In this document: in pieces, positions 17,039-27,347 of the stretch | Layout of the letters: every line of letters starts with the position of its first letter | Position numbering within the stretch: position 1 is the first letter of the stretch | NCBI GenBank assembly: GCA_963786305.1 | Contig: CAWAYL010000016.1 | Location: 1-64,000 of the forward strand | Reading direction: 5' to 3' | DNA length: 64,000 bases | DNA from: CAKZLS01 sp963786305 | GTDB taxonomy: Bacteria > Pseudomonadota > Alphaproteobacteria > Rhodospirillales > Defluviicoccaceae | The notes under the pieces: model-generated | What the model saw: only the letters and a program-made list of their open reading frames with translations | Told to the model about the DNA's origin: nothing | The model's database searches: none | Program-made: the position numbers and the translations under genes

Positions 17039-18218
17039 AGGCGGCGAAGGCGGCCGCCGAGCGTGAGCGCGATGGCGAGCGCCATGGGCAGCGGCGAGGC
17101 GAGAGCGAACCGGCCGACCGCGACGCTGACGCTGCCGGCGACGATCATCTGAACGAACCCCGAGCAGGGCCGACGCGGTCCCGGCGATCTTGGGAAACGG
17201 CGCCAGCGCGCCGGCGATGCCGTTGGGCAGCACAATGCCCAATCCGACGGCGAACACCATCATCGGCGCGATGATGGCGACGGCGCCCACATGACCGGTG
17301 GCGGCGATGGCCGCCATGACCCCGCCGCCGGCGAAGCTCAAGGCCGACACCGGCCAGCAGCAGCCGGTCGATCCCGAGCCGCTGGGTCAGCCGCACGGCG
17401 GTCAGGCTGCCGGCGACGAAGCCGAGGACGTTGAACACGCTGAGCATGCCGAACCGCTCCGGCGACAGCCCCAGCCCGGCGATGAACACGAACGGCGAGC
17501 CGGCGGTGAACGCCATCAGACCGGCGAACACGAACCCGACGGCGAGCGTATACCCCCAATACCGCCGGTCGGTGACCAGGGTGCGGGCCGCGGCCAGCAG
17601 CCGGGCGGGCTGCAACGCCCGGGGATCGCGGTGCGCGTTGGTCTCGGCCAGCAGCGCCGCCACGGCGGCCAGGATGGAAATCCCGACGGCGCCGAGGAAG
17701 ACGAAGTTGGCCCGCCAGCCGAACCACAGCTGCAGATAGCCGCCGATGATGGGCGCGACGGCGGGCGAGACGGCCAGCGCCAGGCCGATGGTGGCGAGGA
17801 CCTTGGCCGAGCGGGTCGGGCCGTAGATGTCGCGGACGATGGCGCGCCCGAGAACCGGGCCGGAGCACGCCGTCAGCCCCTGGACCAGCCGGCCGACGAT
17901 CAGCGTCTCGATGGAGGCGGCGAAGACGCAGGCGAAGCTGGCCGCCACATAGAGCCCCACCCCCGCAATCAGCACCGGCCGTCGCCCGAAGCGATCGGAG
18001 AGCGGCCCATACACCAGCTGGCAAACGGCGAACCCGTAGAGAAACATCGACAGCGTCAAATTCACGTCGGCGGCGGTGGTCTCCAGCGCGTCCACCAGAA
18101 ACGGCAGCGACGGAATGTAAATCGAGGTGGAGATCTGGCCCAACGCCACCAGCGCCGTCAGCAGGGCGCCGACGGCGAGCGACTTGGGATGCGGTTTCGG
18201 GCGGGCCAGACGCGCCAT
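16953..18218 (-). CDS. Bcr/CflA-type MFS exporter, reading frame broken by +1 shifts
   Basis: Restored, this is a ~420-residue major facilitator with 12 membrane helices. The first ~290 residues read without interruption and show the motif DRFGRRPVLIAG between helices 2 and 3. The rest is spread over other frames: at 17339 a Leu codon reads CTT followed by an extra G; near 17170 an extra G follows GGG; near 17053 an extra C follows GGC. Removing these gives a continuous C-terminal half ending at TGA 16953. Bcr/CflA members export drugs or small toxins. The ATG at 18218 follows an in-frame TTG. I think the shifts are consensus errors. Confidence 0.75.
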
Positions 18219-18548
18219 CAACGTTTATAGGGGCCCGGGTCGCCCCATGGCAAATGGGACAGCCGAGAGCCCAACCTCTTCGCAATCCGACTACCCCGCA
18301 TGCCGAAATGCCGGCGCCCCACTGCAAGCCGGTATCGAGGGTAGGGGAGGGGTCTCTGCTTATTGCTGAAAACAACCCCATGCACAGTGCATTTTCATGG
18401 CTTACGCCATAAAGGCTGCGGGCGAACCGGCCAGGTTAACCAGCCGGCGGCAAGCTTCCCACTCGGGCCCGCCAAGCGTGTCATGGTAGAGTGTCGCGAC
18501 ATTCCGCTGGTGGGGCGCAGTGGGTTCAACAACGGACGGGTGAATGCG
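18219..18548. other. intergenic region with dispersed-repeat copy
   Basis: These 330 bases separate the divergent MFS and methyltransferase genes. They hold one copy of a dispersed repeat (separate entry). No convincing gene or RNA is seen; promoters for both genes must lie here but I cannot place them. Confidence 0.6.
18341..18388. repeat. dispersed repeat, copy A
   Basis: The core GAAAACAACCCCATGCACAGT at 18368-18388 recurs with one mismatch at 62631-62651. In both copies it is preceded by GGGGAGGGGT about 15-20 bases before, so GGGGT and ACCCC can pair as a short hairpin. Similar intergenic elements occur in many alphaproteobacterial genomes. Confidence 0.65.
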
Positions 18549-19270
18549 ATGAACGAGGAAAGCGAACGCGCGGAGGCTGTCGAGCGGAAACTGGCGCTCG
18601 TCCAACGTTTCTTTGCGGATACCGGGCCGACCTACGACTTCATGGTCAATGCCGCCACCTTCGGGATCGATCGCCGGTGGAAACGACAGATTGTCGCCGC
18701 GCTACCGGAAAATCCCGCGCGCGTGCTGGACCTCGCTTGCGGCACCGGGATCCTCACGTTCGCGATCGCGCGCCGCTACCCGCGGTGCCGGATCGTCGGC
18801 GTCGAATTGCGCGACGAGTACCTGCGGATCGCCCGCGACAAGGCCCGCGATCTCGGATTGGACAACGTCGAATTCGTCCTCGGCTCGGGCCGAGGACTAC
18901 GACGGGCCGGCGGAAACTTTCGACGCCGTCGTATCGTCCTATCTCGCGAAATACGCCGATCTGCCGCTGCTTACGCGCAACACCAAGGCGTTGCTCAAGG
19001 ATGGCGGGCTGGTGCTCATGCATGACTTTACCTATCCACCGAAGCCATCCCTGGTCCGCCTGTGGCGCGTCTACTTCGCAGCTGTTGCGCATCATCGGCA
19101 CGCCCCTGTTCCCCGCCTGGCGGGAGATCTTCGACGGCTTGCCGAGCCTCATCGAACAGACGCGCTGGCGCGACGAGTTGAACCGTGCCCTCGAGGAGAA
19201 CGCGTTCAGGGACATTGAGACGCAAAATCTCACTCTTTATGGTTCGGCCCTGATCACGGCGGTGAAGTGA
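18549..19270 (+). CDS. UbiE/COQ5-like methyltransferase, two +1 shifts
   Basis: Restored, a ~240-residue class I SAM methyltransferase. The SAM pocket VLDLACGTGILTFAIA is near residue 65, followed by an acidic residue in IVGVELRDEYL. Frame changes occur near 18890 (extra G in a TCG-GCC step) and near 19078 (extra G after TTC). It resembles quinone-ring methyltransferases but lacks their usual GLRN segment (SSYLAKYADL instead), so the substrate may be another prenylated or lipid compound. Its 3' end overlaps the convergent polyprenyl synthase by 17 bases. The two genes behind that synthase make a prenyl-lipid context. Confidence 0.7.
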
Positions 19271-20278
19271 TCGAAGTCTCCATCGCCCGGATGATATCCG
19301 CCGGCATGTCGCGGAGCAGCCGAGTGAAGGGGTTGTCCGGGAAGCCGTCGAGCGCCGCGTTCGCGCCGGCACAGCGCGCCGAAATCTCCTTTCGCATGCG
19401 ATCCTCGATCGGCGGGATTTCCTTATCGGCCCATTCGCTCCATCGCCGATCGTCCGCCGTTCATGAGATGCGCCAGTTCGGCGCGCGGTCGTCGGCGAAA
19501 AGCGGAGCACGATGGGAGCGGCGGCCAACAGCGCCGGCCGGGCGATATGCGAAGGCCGCTCGAGTTCGCGGACCTCCGCCAGATCGTCGGCAATCTGATA
19601 GGCCTCGCCGAGCCGCGCGCCGAAGCTGAACGACCGCGCGCGCGACGGCTCGCAAGCCGTTGCCGCGATGGCGCCCAGTTGCGCCGCCGCGCCGAACAGG
19701 ACGCCGGTCTTGAGGTGGATGATGGTCTCGTAATTGCCGGCGGGATCATTTTTTTCGGCATGCCGGCCGTCGCCCGCCGAACGCTCGAAGGTGGAGCGGT
19801 CGAGATGTTCCTGGTAGGCCCCTTTCGCCATGGTCGCGATGACCTTCGCCACCAAGCTGCCTTCCGCCTTGCTTTGTTCGACCATCTTGTGAATGACGGT
19901 GGCGAACATGACGTCGCCGAGGAGCACGGCCTGGCGGGACCCTTGAAGCGTCCATTCCGCCGGCCGACTGCGCCGCAGGGCGTCGCCATCGACAAAATCG
20001 TCGTGGATCAGCGAGGCGGCGTGCAGACATTCGATGCCGACGGCTCGCGAGACCGCCGCCTCGATATCGCCGCCCAGCGCCTCGCAGGTGAGACAGACGA
20101 GACAACCGCGGATCCGCTTGCCTGCCGCCATGGACCGGAGCACGGCTTCCAGGTGCGTTTCGCTCGAGCCGCCGAAGAACTCCGGAATCCATTGCCGGAA
20201 GTCGCTCTCGATCCGATGCCGTATCCGCTCCCAGTATTCGGCGAACCCTAGTGATGCTGCCGTTGATGGTAGGGTCAT
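19254..20278 (-). CDS. polyprenyl synthase, frame broken near its 3' end
   Basis: Restored, a ~340-residue trans-prenyltransferase that condenses isopentenyl diphosphate onto an allylic primer. The first aspartate-rich motif is DDFVD with the following RRSRPAEW; the second is DDLAE in EAYQIADDLAE, with the last Asp replaced by Glu. GKRIRG supplies diphosphate-binding residues. Frame changes lie between ~19490 and ~19510 and near 19440; after correction the end reads to TGA 19254. Its ATG overlaps the UbiA-like gene's TGA by four bases (ATGA), so they are coupled. Chain length cannot be predicted. Confidence 0.75.
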
Positions 20279-21013
20279 CCGATCAAGCGCCAGACGAGCA
20301 GACCGAGCCCCAGCACGATGACGCCAAGACTGAGCGACTTCAGCACGGCTTCGAGCGTGTCGGTGATCTGGAGCTGGTTCCAGTCGGCGCCGCTTGAACC
20401 GGGTTCGGTCTTCTTCAGAGCCTTGTAGGGCCGCGACGCCTTTATTTCCGTGAGGCTCAGGAGCCCCGCCGCCGCCGCGATCACGACGACACCGATGGAG
20501 AGATCGTTGGTCTGCAGAACGTATCCCGCGAGCACCGGAAGGCTTCCCCACGATACCGCGAACCAGCCATCCGTATGGAATCGGCCGCGGAACCATTCCA
20601 GGTTATAGGCGAAAACGAAAAACCCCTCCGAGTATGGCGATGGCCCACAGCAGCGGCGCATACAGCACCATGTAGTAGATGCCGATGGCGTAGGCCCCGA
20701 CAAGGCTGACGATCGCGATCGCCCATAGGCGGGACTTCGAAAAAACGGTGCCCCACGGCTTGGCGGTCTTGCTTCCCAAGGCGTCCAGCGCATGGGCGCC
20801 GATGCCCAGCCCAAGAAAATAGATCGCGACGATGGCGGCGACGCGGTCCCAGTGGATCGGGTCCGCCAACATCGATCCGATGACCGTGTAGGCGAGCACC
20901 ATGCCCGTGTAGGGAAGGAACAGGAGGCCGACGAAGGACCGGAAGGCGGCCGGGCCAAAGGCTGGCACGAACCACTCCCGGATGCGGTCCTTGGTCGTTT
21001 CATCTGATTGCAC
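20275..21013 (-). CDS. UbiA-like prenyltransferase-family membrane protein, one +1 shift
   Basis: Restored, ~245 residues with about seven to eight membrane helices. Two cytosolic loops recall UbiA enzymes: HALDALGSKTAKPWG after helix 2, and YNLEWFRGRFHTDGWF further on. UbiA enzymes attach a prenyl chain to an aromatic ring or other acceptor. The canonical NDxxDxxxD is not clear, so assignment is tentative. The frame changes at about 20627, where an extra G follows GGG. The start is a GTG at 21013 with GGTGAGAG upstream. Its stop overlaps the start of the polyprenyl synthase, fitting use of that enzyme's product. Confidence 0.5.
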
Positions 21014-21196
21014 TTGGCTCTCACCCCTCGTTTACGGCAGCGGTAATCGGATTTGACTCCTGCCGCCAGCGTCCGCGCGCCCCGTTTGTTCCGCCGAAGG
21101 AACGGAGCAAGTATACAGACAGGGACGGATGTATGCATCCTCGGAGGCGGCACCTTGTCTGCGGTCGGGGGCGCGGCCGGCAGTTCGTTTCGGCTG

Positions 21197-21971
21197 TCAG
21201 GCGCAGTCGATCAGCCAGTCGCGGACCCGTTTCATGGAATCCGACAGCTGCGCGCGCCCGGGGCCAGACCACGTAGACGCCCTTGCCGGTGCGCAACGAG
21301 TGATCGGTCACCCGGACCAGCAGGCCGGCATCGATCAGGCGCTCGGTCAGGTGGCGCCAGCCGAGCGCGATGCCCTGACCCTCCATCACCGCCTGGATGA
21401 CCAGCACGTAATCGTTGATCAACAGGCCGCGGGTTCCCATGTCGGGCTCGATGCCGGCGCTGGCGAACCAGTCTTTCCAGTCGGCGGCCTCGCGGTAGCG
21501 CTCCTCCAGATGGATCAGGCGGTGCCGGGCGAGGTCCTCGACGGTTCGCGGCAGCGGCTGAGCGCCGGGCGTAGGAGAGGCTGGCGACGGCATAGATTTC
21601 CTCTTCGGCCAGCAGCATCGCGTCGTATTCCGGCCAGAGCTCGGGCGTGCCGCCGCGAATGGCCAGCGGTATGCCTTCCGAGACGATGTCGAGATCCCGG
21701 TCCGAGGTCTGGATACGGAGATCGATGCCCGGTACCTCGTCGCGAAACTGCTGCAGCCTCGGCATCATCCAGAACGACGTGAACGCGGTGGACCCCGACA
21801 GCGTGACGTGCGGGTCGGCGGCGAACGAGCGCAGTTCCTCGGCGGACTTTCGGATATGCGACAGCCCCAGCGTGACATCGGCGAAGAACCGCTCGCCGGC
21901 GTCGGTCAAGGTGACCTTGCGGTGTTCGCGGCGGAACAGGGTGACGCCCAACTGCGTCTCGAGACCGCGGC
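21197..21971 (-). pseudogene. LysR-type regulator lacking its DNA-binding N-terminus
   Basis: The sequence starts abruptly at RGLETQLGVTLFRRE, which is about residue 35 in a normal LysR protein. The helix-turn-helix and start codon are missing. The rest of the regulator is present: the effector-binding domain of GcvA type (TFASFW-like AFTSFWMMPRL, GIDLRI, DLARHRLIHLEER). Two +1 shifts lie near 21571 and 21251 (CGC followed by extra G). The end is TGA 21197. The break coincides with the break of the divergent oxidoreductase (next entry), so one event removed both 5' ends. Confidence 0.75.
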
Positions 21972-23856
21972 ATGGCGTTGACCATGACCGCCGGCTCGGC
22001 CATCGTGTCGCCCGACAGCCCGGCCGCCTTCGGCAATCTCCATGCCTACCGCGACGAGATCGTGCCCTGGCTCGGCGAGCTCGTCGAGATTGCCACCAAC
22101 ACGACTGCGCGGTGATGATCCAGATCACCCATCTCGGGCGGCGCACCAGCTGGAACCAGGCGGACTGGCTGCCGGTGCTGGCGGCGTCGCCGATCCGCGA
22201 GCCGGCGCACGCGCCTTCCCGAAGGAGGCCGAGGACTGGGACATCGAGCGGATCGTCGCCGACTACCGCCGCCGCCGAGCGCATGCAGCGCCGGTCTCGA
22301 CGGCATCGAGATCGAGGCCTACGGCCACCTGATGGACGGGTTCTGGTCGCCCGCGACCAACCGCCGGACCGACGATTACGGCGGGCCGCTCGACAACCGT
22401 CTGCGGTTCACGTGGCGGGTCATCGACGCCATCCGGGCCGCCGTCGGTCCCGACTTCATCGTCGGTATCCGCATGGTGGCCGACGAGGATTGCGCCAACG
22501 GCTTGTCGAAAGAGGAGGGGATGGAGATCGCCCGGCGCATCGCCGCGTCCGGCCGGTTCGATTTCATCAATCTGATCCGCGGCCGCATCGAGACCGACGC
22601 GCTGCTGACCAAGGTCATTCCCATCCAGGGCATGACGTCCGCGCCGCACCTGGATTTCGCCGGCGAGGTGCGGGCCGAGACGAAGTTCCCGGTGTTTCAC
22701 GCGGCGAAGATTTCCGACGTGGCCACCGCGCGGCACGCCATCGCCACCGGCAAGCTCGATATGGTGGGCATGACGCGCGCCCACATGGCCGACCCGCATA
22801 TCGCCAACAAGGTGATGCGCGGCGAGGAGCATCGCATCCGGCCTTGCGTCGGCGCCACCTATTGCCTCGACCGGCTCTACGAGGGCGGCGAGGCGCTGTG
22901 CATTCACAACGCCGCCACCGGCCGCGAAAAGACCATCCCTCACGTCATCCAGAAAGCCGGCGGGCCGGCCAGGCGCGCCGTGGTCGTCGGCGCCGGCCCG
23001 GCGGGACTGGAAGCCGCGCGCGTCGCCGCCGAGCGCGGCCACCAGGTCACCGTGCTGGAGGCGACGGCGCAGGCCGGCGGTCAGGTCCGGCTGCTCGCCC
23101 GCGGCCCGCGGCGCCAAGAAATGATCGGCATCGTCGACTGGCGGCTTGCCGAACTGGAGCATCTCGGCGTCGCCATCCGCTACGATACCTGGGCGGAGAA
23201 ACAAGACGTGCTGGAGCTGGAACCCGACGTGGTGATCATCGCCACCGGCGGCATCCCGCAGAACCCGCCTCTGGAGGCGGGGGACGACCTCGTGATCTCG
23301 TCGTGGGATATCATCGGCGGTACGGCGACGCCCGCCGGCAGGGTGCTGGTGTACGACGATCATGGCGGGTTTCCGGGCATGACGGCGGCCGAGACGATCG
23401 CCAACGCGGGAGCGACACTGGAACTCGTCTCGCCGGAACGGTTCTTCGCGCCGGACATGGGCGGCATGAACCACGTTCCCTACATGAAGACATTCCACGA
23501 GAAGGCCGTGCGCATCACCATCAATACCCGGCTCGCCGGCGTGCGCCGCGACGGCAACGAGCTGGTCGCCACGCTGTCATCGGACTTCGCGGCGGGCTGG
23601 CGCGAGGAGCGTCGCGTCGACCAGGTCGTGGTGGAGCACGGCACCGCGCCGATGGACGAACTCTATTTCGACCTCAAGGCGCTGTCGAGGAACCGCGGCG
23701 CCGTGCGGCTATGGCAACCTCGTCAACGGTGGCGACGTCTTTCCGATCAAGGACAGCGATGCGGCGTTCATCCTCTACCGGATCGGCGACGCGGTCGCGT
23801 CGCGCAACATCCATGCCGCCATCTACGACGCCTTGCGATATGGGCTGCGATGGTGA
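21972..23856 (+). pseudogene. flavin oxidoreductase (N-methylproline/dimethylamine demethylase type), 5'-truncated
   Basis: Restored, ~625 residues of an Old-Yellow-Enzyme-related iron-sulfur flavoprotein: a TIM barrel (from residue ~1 to 330 here), then FAD/NAD-binding Rossmann segments (AVVVGAGPAGLEAARVAAERG). Barrel motifs QITHLGRRTSW, EIEAYGHLMDGFWSP and NRRTDDYGGPLDNR are like HpbA/DmmD-type enzymes that demethylate N-methylated amino acids or amines. About 70 N-terminal residues are absent; the text begins at RGMALTM. Cysteines for the Fe-S cluster are partly visible (RPCVGATYCLD). Frame changes lie near 22098, 22212, 22270, 22290 and 23711. Osmolyte or amine breakdown is the likely role if a complete copy exists. 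Confidence 0.75.
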
Positions 23857-23858
23857 GT

Positions 23859-25322
23859 TCAGAGAAGCGGGCTCGCCAGACGCAGCGTGTTCTCCAGCAG
23901 ACGCCTGCCGAACGGCCGGGCGTTCCAGGTCGTCCGATCGAGCCCATGAGACTTTTCGATGTAGCGGCGATGAAGATCGCCGAGCTGCTGGGTGAATTCC
24001 GCGTCGTAGACGAACAGCGCCACCTCATAGTTCAGCCACAGGCTGCGGTAATCGAGGTTGACCGTGCCGAACATGGACATGGCGCCGTCGACGGCGATGG
24101 ATTTGGTATGCAGCAGGCCGCCGTGATAGAGGCGGATCTCGACGCCCATGTCGAGCAGGTCGCCGTAGTACGACCGGCTGGCGTGGCGCGTAAGGAACGA
24201 ATCCACGTGTTCGGGGATGATCAGCGTCACCTTGACGCCGCGGCCCGCCGCGCCACGGATGGCGCGCGTCATGGCATCGTCGGGAACCAGATAGGGCGTC
24301 GTCAGGACCAGCTCCGTCTCGGCGGCGTTGATGAGAGCGAGCAGCATCTGCAACATGCAGTCCTGCGTCTCCACCGGTCCGGAGGGAATGACCTGCATGG
24401 CCGCAGGACCGTCCGGCTTGATCCGGTCGAGATGGGTCTTTTCGAGAAGGTCGTAAACCGATTCGCCGGTTTCCAGGGCCCAGTCCCAGATGATCGTCGC
24501 CGCCAACTCGGCGACGATGGCGCCTTCGAGGCGCACCATGGCGTCCACCCATTCGCCGAACCCCTTGTCCTGCTTGAAAAACCGCGGATCGACGAGATTC
24601 ATGCTGCCGGTCCACGCCGTCTCTCCGTCGATGACGACGATCTTGCGGTGAAGGCGGAGGTCGGTGCGGCCGACGAACGTGCGGAACAGGCCTACCTGCA
24701 GGGCCGGCCGCACATTGACGCCGGCCTGGCGCAGCCGACGGCGCTGCCGGCTGCGCAGCCACGGTCGGCCGCCCACCGCATCCACCAGCACCAGGCAGTA
24801 GACGCCCCGTTCGGCGGCGCGGACCAGCGCGTCCACCACATCGTCGGCCAGTCCGCCCTCGTGCCAGATGTAAAACTCCATCAGCACGCTGACCTGCGCC
24901 CGGTCAATCTCGTCTGCGAGGGTACGGAGCACATCCAGGGTGTCGGTGAACAATTGGAAGCGGCTGCCCTGGACGGTGGGGCTGCCGGTGGTCGTCCGCC
25001 CGAGCGTATCCATGCCCTGGGCGGACGGCGGATGCCGCGACCAGTCGATGTCGGTCAACTCGTCGCTGATGGCGGCCTTGGATATCTCGCCGAAGTCGAC
25101 ACGGAGCGCCGCGAGCCGGCGGGCGCGACGCAATCCGATGCGGCGCTCGCCGATAAGCAGATAGATCCCGGCGCCGAGGAACGGCAGCGTTTCCACCAGA
25201 AGGATCCAGGCGAGCCCGACGCCCGGCCCTGGTCTTGACATGATGACCCGAATGGCGATCACAAGAGCGATTACCGCATGGGCGATAAGGGTAAGGCGGG
25301 CAGTTTCGAGATAAATTTCCAT
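23859..25322 (-). CDS. cls: cardiolipin synthase (phospholipase D family)
   Basis: A 487-residue membrane enzyme that joins phosphatidyl groups to form cardiolipin. Two N-terminal helices (residues ~8-60) are followed by two PLD domains with HKD motifs: LHRKIVVIDGETAWTGSMN (about residue 225) and LHTKSIAVDGAMSMFGTVN (about residue 410). Length and layout match bacterial ClsA. The reading frame is intact although the tract around it has broken frames. It is convergent with the truncated oxidoreductase, with two bases between their stop codons. Confidence 0.92.
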   Translation of the reverse strand: MEIYLETARLTLIAHAVIALVIAIRVIMSRPGPGVGLAWILLVETLPFLGAGIYLLIGERRIGLRRARRLAALRVDFGEISKAAISDELTDIDWSRHPPSAQGMDTLGRTTTGSPTVQGSRFQLFTDTLDVLRTLADEIDRAQVSVLMEFYIWHEGGLADDVVDALVRAAERGVYCLVLVDAVGGRPWLRSRQRRRLRQAGVNVRPALQVGLFRTFVGRTDLRLHRKIVVIDGETAWTGSMNLVDPRFFKQDKGFGEWVDAMVRLEGAIVAELAATIIWDWALETGESVYDLLEKTHLDRIKPDGPAAMQVIPSGPVETQDCMLQMLLALINAAETELVLTTPYLVPDDAMTRAIRGAAGRGVKVTLIIPEHVDSFLTRHASRSYYGDLLDMGVEIRLYHGGLLHTKSIAVDGAMSMFGTVNLDYRSLWLNYEVALFVYDAEFTQQLGDLHRRYIEKSHGLDRTTWNARPFGRRLLENTLRLASPLL

Positions 25323-25380
25323 TGCCGCGCATTGTGGGCGGCCTCACCCCTCGGATCAAGGCCACCGACAGCGCAGGTCG

Positions 25381-26019
25381 TTATTGCCGCTCCGGTCCGG
25401 TCCGGCCGATCATCGAAAGGAACTCCCGGCGGGTCATGGGATCGTCGCGAAACGCACCGAGCATCCGGCTGGTGACCATGGTGACGCCCGGCTTATGGAC
25501 GCCACGCGTCGTCATGCACTGATGCGCCGCTTCGACGACCACCGCGACACCGCGCGGCTGCAGGACGGTCTCGATGACGTTGGCGATCTGAGCTGTCATC
25601 TTCTCCTGAATCTGCAACCGTTTTGCGTAGATCTCGACAACGCGCGCCAGTTTGGAAATGCCGACGACCTTGCTGTCCGGCAGGTACCCTACATGCGCTT
25701 TGCCGATGATCGGCACCATGTGATGCTCACAATGACTTTCGAACGCGATGTTGCGGAGAACCACCATCTCGTCGTAGCCATCGGTTTCTGCGAACGTCCG
25801 GCGGAGGATGTCGCTCGGGTTATCGTCATAACCGGAGAAAAATTCTTCGTAGGCGCGGACGACACGATCTGGCGTCCCCGCAAGACCCTCGCGATCGGGA
25901 TCGTCGCCGGCCCATTGAATGAGGGTCCGCACCGCTTGCTCGGCATCGGCGCGCGTCGGCGCTGCCGTGGTGAATGGACTATCGTCTTGTTCGATAAAAT
26001 CACGGGCATGAACGTTCAC
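25381..26019 (-). CDS. folE: GTP cyclohydrolase I
   Basis: A 212-residue enzyme that converts GTP to dihydroneopterin triphosphate, the first step of folate and queuosine-precursor synthesis. Zinc ligands are present: Cys/His in ESHCEHHMVPI and the Cys in HQCMTTRGV. Substrate-binding SKVVGISKLARVVEIYAKRLQ is conserved. The GTG at 26019 is chosen: GGGGAGAG lies about nine bases before it and the next Met is absent until the domain. It stands between cls and rpoH2 on the same strand. Confidence 0.95.
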   Translation of the reverse strand: MNVHARDFIEQDDSPFTTAAPTRADAEQAVRTLIQWAGDDPDREGLAGTPDRVVRAYEEFFSGYDDNPSDILRRTFAETDGYDEMVVLRNIAFESHCEHHMVPIIGKAHVGYLPDSKVVGISKLARVVEIYAKRLQIQEKMTAQIANVIETVLQPRGVAVVVEAAHQCMTTRGVHKPGVTMVTSRMLGAFRDDPMTRREFLSMIGRTGPERQ

Positions 26020-26114
26020 GGGACTTAGCTCTCCCCTCTGTCGGTTTTCGGCTTGCGCCAATGTCCGCGGACGCGGAGTCTGAGGTAACAATTCGATGCG
26101 CGGCAGGCCACCGA

Positions 26115-27053
26115 TTAGGCGGCCCTTACATCCGCGCCCACGCGCTCGCCGGGGCGGGCGACTTTTTGTTTGCCGTCCACCGATGTCGCTTCCCGGCTTA
26201 CGGTCTTCATAAGCTTGTCCATCGCGATGCCCTCGATCTGGCGGACCCGCTCGCGAGAAATGCCATACCTGAATCCGAGTTGTTCGAGTGTGAGCGGCTC
26301 TTCGGCAAGTCTCCGTTCGACGACGATGTCGCGCTCACGCTCACTCAGCGCGCGCATCGCGTCACGCAGCAGGCGGCGCTGATATGATTTTTCCTGCTCG
26401 GAAGCCAGAATGCTTTCCTGGTCATCGGCCTCGTCGACCAACCAATCCTGACGCTCGCCCTCGCTCTCTTCTCGTAGCGGCGCGTTCAACGAGTAGTCCG
26501 GCCCGGACATGCGCCCGTTCATTTTCACCACCTCGGCTTGCGAAACGTTCAGCGTTTCAGCGATGCTTTCCACATTCCGCTCGCTCAACTCACCGTCCTC
26601 GAACGCCTGTAATTGCCCTTTGAGGCGCCGAAGATTGAAAAACAGCTTCTTTTGCTGGGACGTGGATCCCATGCGGACGATAGACCAGGACTGGAGAATG
26701 TACTCCTGCATGGCCGCCCGGATCCACCACATGGCATAGGTGGCCAGTCGGAACCCCTTGGTGACGTCAAACTTGTCCACGGCCTGCATCAAACCGACGT
26801 TGCCGGCCGAGATGAGCTCACCCGGCGGCAGCCCATACCCGCGATATCCCGCGGCAATTTTCGCGACAAGGCGCAAGTGACTATTGATCATCTGGTTGCG
26901 GGCATCGGAACACCCCGTTTCAACGTACGTCCGAGCCAGACGCCGCTCGTCGCCGGGGCTGAGCAGAGGGTAGGTCCGAATTTGCCGGAAATATCTCCCC
27001 AACCCGTCCTGGGCCGAAAATCCTGCGTTCGTCGCCATGTTCGATACGCTCAT
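26115..27053 (-). CDS. rpoH2: second RpoH-type sigma factor
   Basis: A 312-residue sigma factor of the RpoH group. Region 2 motifs are LISAGNVGLMQAVDKFD and YAMWWIRAAMQEYIL, the RpoH-box-like element is QQKKLFFNLRRLKGQL, and region 4 ends LGFRYGISRERVRQIEGIAMDKL. It differs clearly from the copy at 813-1703, so it is an old paralogue and not a recent duplication. The ATG at 27053 follows GGGGTGG; an in-frame GTG lies nine bases earlier. It is divergent from pstS. In alphaproteobacteria the second RpoH commonly serves oxidative or singlet-oxygen stress, which fits the RpoE-ChrR genes in this window. Confidence 0.9.
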   Translation of the reverse strand: MSVSNMATNAGFSAQDGLGRYFRQIRTYPLLSPGDERRLARTYVETGCSDARNQMINSHLRLVAKIAAGYRGYGLPPGELISAGNVGLMQAVDKFDVTKGFRLATYAMWWIRAAMQEYILQSWSIVRMGSTSQQKKLFFNLRRLKGQLQAFEDGELSERNVESIAETLNVSQAEVVKMNGRMSGPDYSLNAPLREESEGERQDWLVDEADDQESILASEQEKSYQRRLLRDAMRALSERERDIVVERRLAEEPLTLEQLGFRYGISRERVRQIEGIAMDKLMKTVSREATSVDGKQKVARPGERVGADVRAA

Positions 27054-27232
27054 TTTTACCACCCCAGGTTTAAGCCTACAGGAGCTAGGCTCGGCTAGGC
27101 AGGCGGACTGCCAAAGACGTGGGCCTCCCTACGAAAAGCCCCGACCCGCCTGTTTTGTTCCACGGTCTTACGAAGGCGCGGTACGAACGGATGAGTCGAA
27201 AGCGCAATCGCCACTTCCGCCCGGCGACCGCC

Positions 27233-27250
27233 TCGTCATCAAACCGTCAG
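27233..27250 (+). promoter_or_regulatory. candidate PHO box upstream of pstS
   Basis: TCGTCAT-CAAA-CCGTCAG: two seven-base repeats spaced by four bases, each matching 5 of 7 positions of the PhoB half-site CTGTCAT. It lies 98 bases before the pstS ATG, where PhoB activation would be expected under phosphate limitation. Confidence 0.6.
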
Positions 27251-27347
27251 AAAAACGCAACGAATCGGTCACTACCCATGGGTAGAACGGTTGGGCTAGA
27301 TGTCTTTCGAATATCGAAACGAACCGGTGCAGAGGGAGAGTAGGGAT

